A stretch of 6,685 nucleotides of DNA, taken from the NCBI GenBank assembly GCA_031266115.1, contig JAISBQ010000286.1, positions 1 to 6,685 of the forward strand. Reading direction: 5' to 3'. The stretch comes from Bifidobacteriaceae bacterium (GTDB lineage Bacteria; Actinomycetota; Actinomycetes; Actinomycetales; WQXJ01). The notes below the pieces were generated by a model, which was given only the letters and a program-made list of their open reading frames with translations, searched no databases and was not told the origin of the DNA. This document shows, piece by piece, positions 6,211 through 6,685 of this stretch. Each line of letters begins with the position of its first letter. The first letter of the stretch is position 1. The position numbers and the translations under genes are program-made.

Positions 6211-6222
6211 ACATCGACGGTC

Positions 6223-6685
6223 ATGACGCCGGACGCTACCGCCAATTGGATGTTCGCTGAGGACTTCCTACCTATATCGGAGCCTGTGCTGCGCGCCCGG
6301 GCCCGCGCCCGCGAGCTCGGTTTGGCGGTCCCCTCGCCCTCGGCATGCCGGGTGCTCGCGGTCCTCGCCGCCGTCTCCGGGGCCAAGTCAGCCGTCGAGA
6401 TCGGCACCTCGGCCGGCGTCGCCGCGCTCGCCATCATCGAAGGCATGCCCCCTGGCGGCGTGTTGACCTCGGTGGACGCCGAGATCGAGCACCAAGTCGC
6501 GGCAAGGGCGGCGTTCGCGGAGGCCGGAGTGGCGCCATCGTCCACCAGGCTCATCAACTCAGCCCCAGCGGAGGTCTTGCCCCGGCTGGCGGACGGGGCC
6601 TACGACATGGTGATGCTCGGCGGCGCCAGGGCCGAGTACGGCGACCGGCTGGCCGACGCGCTGCGCCTCCTGCGTCGGGGCGGGC
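6223..6685 (+). CDS. Class I SAM-dependent O-methyltransferase family protein, Rv1220c-like (3' end outside the window)
   Basis: The first 154 residues are visible and the frame is open to the window end. The family transfers a methyl group from S-adenosylmethionine to a hydroxyl, often with a divalent metal. Residues 58-65 (VEIGTSAG) are the SAM-binding motif I, with Asp85 in 'LTSVDAE' at the end of strand beta2 as the expected ribose-binding acid. 'AFAEAG' (97-102), 'RLADGAYD' (121-128) and 'LRLLRRGG' at the window edge also follow the family pattern. In the family the segment after 'YD' reads VFIDAD(K), which supplies metal ligands; here it is MVMLGGAR (129-136), so both aspartates are replaced, by Gly133 and Ala135. 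The gene is divergent from sigE, as Rv1220c is from sigE in Mycobacterium tuberculosis, which supports orthology. The substrate is unknown. It may be metal-independent or catalytically impaired. Confidence 0.88.
   Translation, partial: MTPDATANWMFAEDFLPISEPVLRARARARELGLAVPSPSACRVLAVLAAVSGAKSAVEIGTSAGVAALAIIEGMPPGGVLTSVDAEIEHQVAARAAFAEAGVAPSSTRLINSAPAEVLPRLADGAYDMVMLGGARAEYGDRLADALRLLRRGG

Larger units (their letters stand above)
5923..6222. promoter_or_regulatory. Divergent intergenic control region between sigE and the O-methyltransferase
   Basis: This 300-nt stretch has no credible gene of its own; the long minus-strand reading frame from 6557 to 6021 is an antisense shadow of the methyltransferase. 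It should hold both divergent promoters. The least GC-rich part is around 6070-6110. On the minus strand TATCGT (6072-6067) could be a -10 element with TTCGAG 18 nt upstream, about 145 nt before the sigE ATG, but the match is weak. A GGGAAC on the minus strand (6180-6175) resembles an ECF -35 element, but no CGTT-like -10 follows at the right distance. Several inverted repeats in the region are listed separately. Confidence 0.55.

Noticed and set aside
6021..6557. 178-codon minus-strand frame upstream of sigE
   Set aside because: Most of it is antisense to the O-methyltransferase, which has clear SAM-binding motifs. The rest covers the intergenic repeats and shows no domain.
1..6685. CRISPR array, tRNA, rRNA or insertion sequence
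   Set aside because: I found no regularly spaced repeat series, no tRNA-like cloverleaf sequence, no rRNA signature, and no transposase-like translation or terminal inverted repeats.

Overview
The window is very GC-rich and shows dense codon bias toward G/C at third positions. It carries a SigE-type ECF sigma factor with a zinc-binding anti-sigma factor and a divergent O-methyltransferase, an arrangement known from mycobacteria and other actinomycetes (sigE, rseA, and the Rv1220c-type methyltransferase). This points to a high-GC Gram-positive actinobacterium. I cannot place the genus from this sequence alone.

Layout. Positions 1-930 (+) hold the C-terminal end of a secreted-type protein, consisting of a Pro/Ser/Thr-rich linker followed by two Ig-like (Big_2-like) domains. 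After a 77-nt gap, 1008-4394 (+) encodes a complete 1128-residue paralogue. It has a signal peptide, 14 RCC1-type beta-propeller repeats (numerically two seven-bladed propellers), a Ser/Pro/Thr-rich linker, and two Ig-like domains that contain no acidic residue at all over the last 180 positions. A possible hairpin in the 50-nt gap 4395-4444 separates this pair from a convergent operon on the minus strand. That operon is the ECF sigma factor sigE (5922 to 5353) and its membrane-anchored anti-sigma factor (5356 to 4445), joined by an ATGA overlap. Upstream, about 300 nt of intergenic DNA (5923-6222) contains several inverted repeats and separates sigE from a divergent class I O-methyltransferase (6223 onward, cut by the window end).

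How it fits together. SigE/anti-sigma pairs of this kind control responses to cell-envelope stress. Here the anti-sigma factor has a transmembrane helix and a large outside domain, so it could sense the envelope directly. The neighbouring RCC1/Ig proteins are predicted to be exported and have a strongly basic C-terminal module suited to binding the anionic cell wall. A functional link between the two systems is possible but rests only on adjacency. The methyltransferase has the SAM-binding motif but lacks both acidic residues of the usual metal-binding DAD motif. The features most worth following up are the tandem RCC1/Ig paralogues with the acid-free tail, the degenerate methyltransferase active site, and the structured sigE leader.
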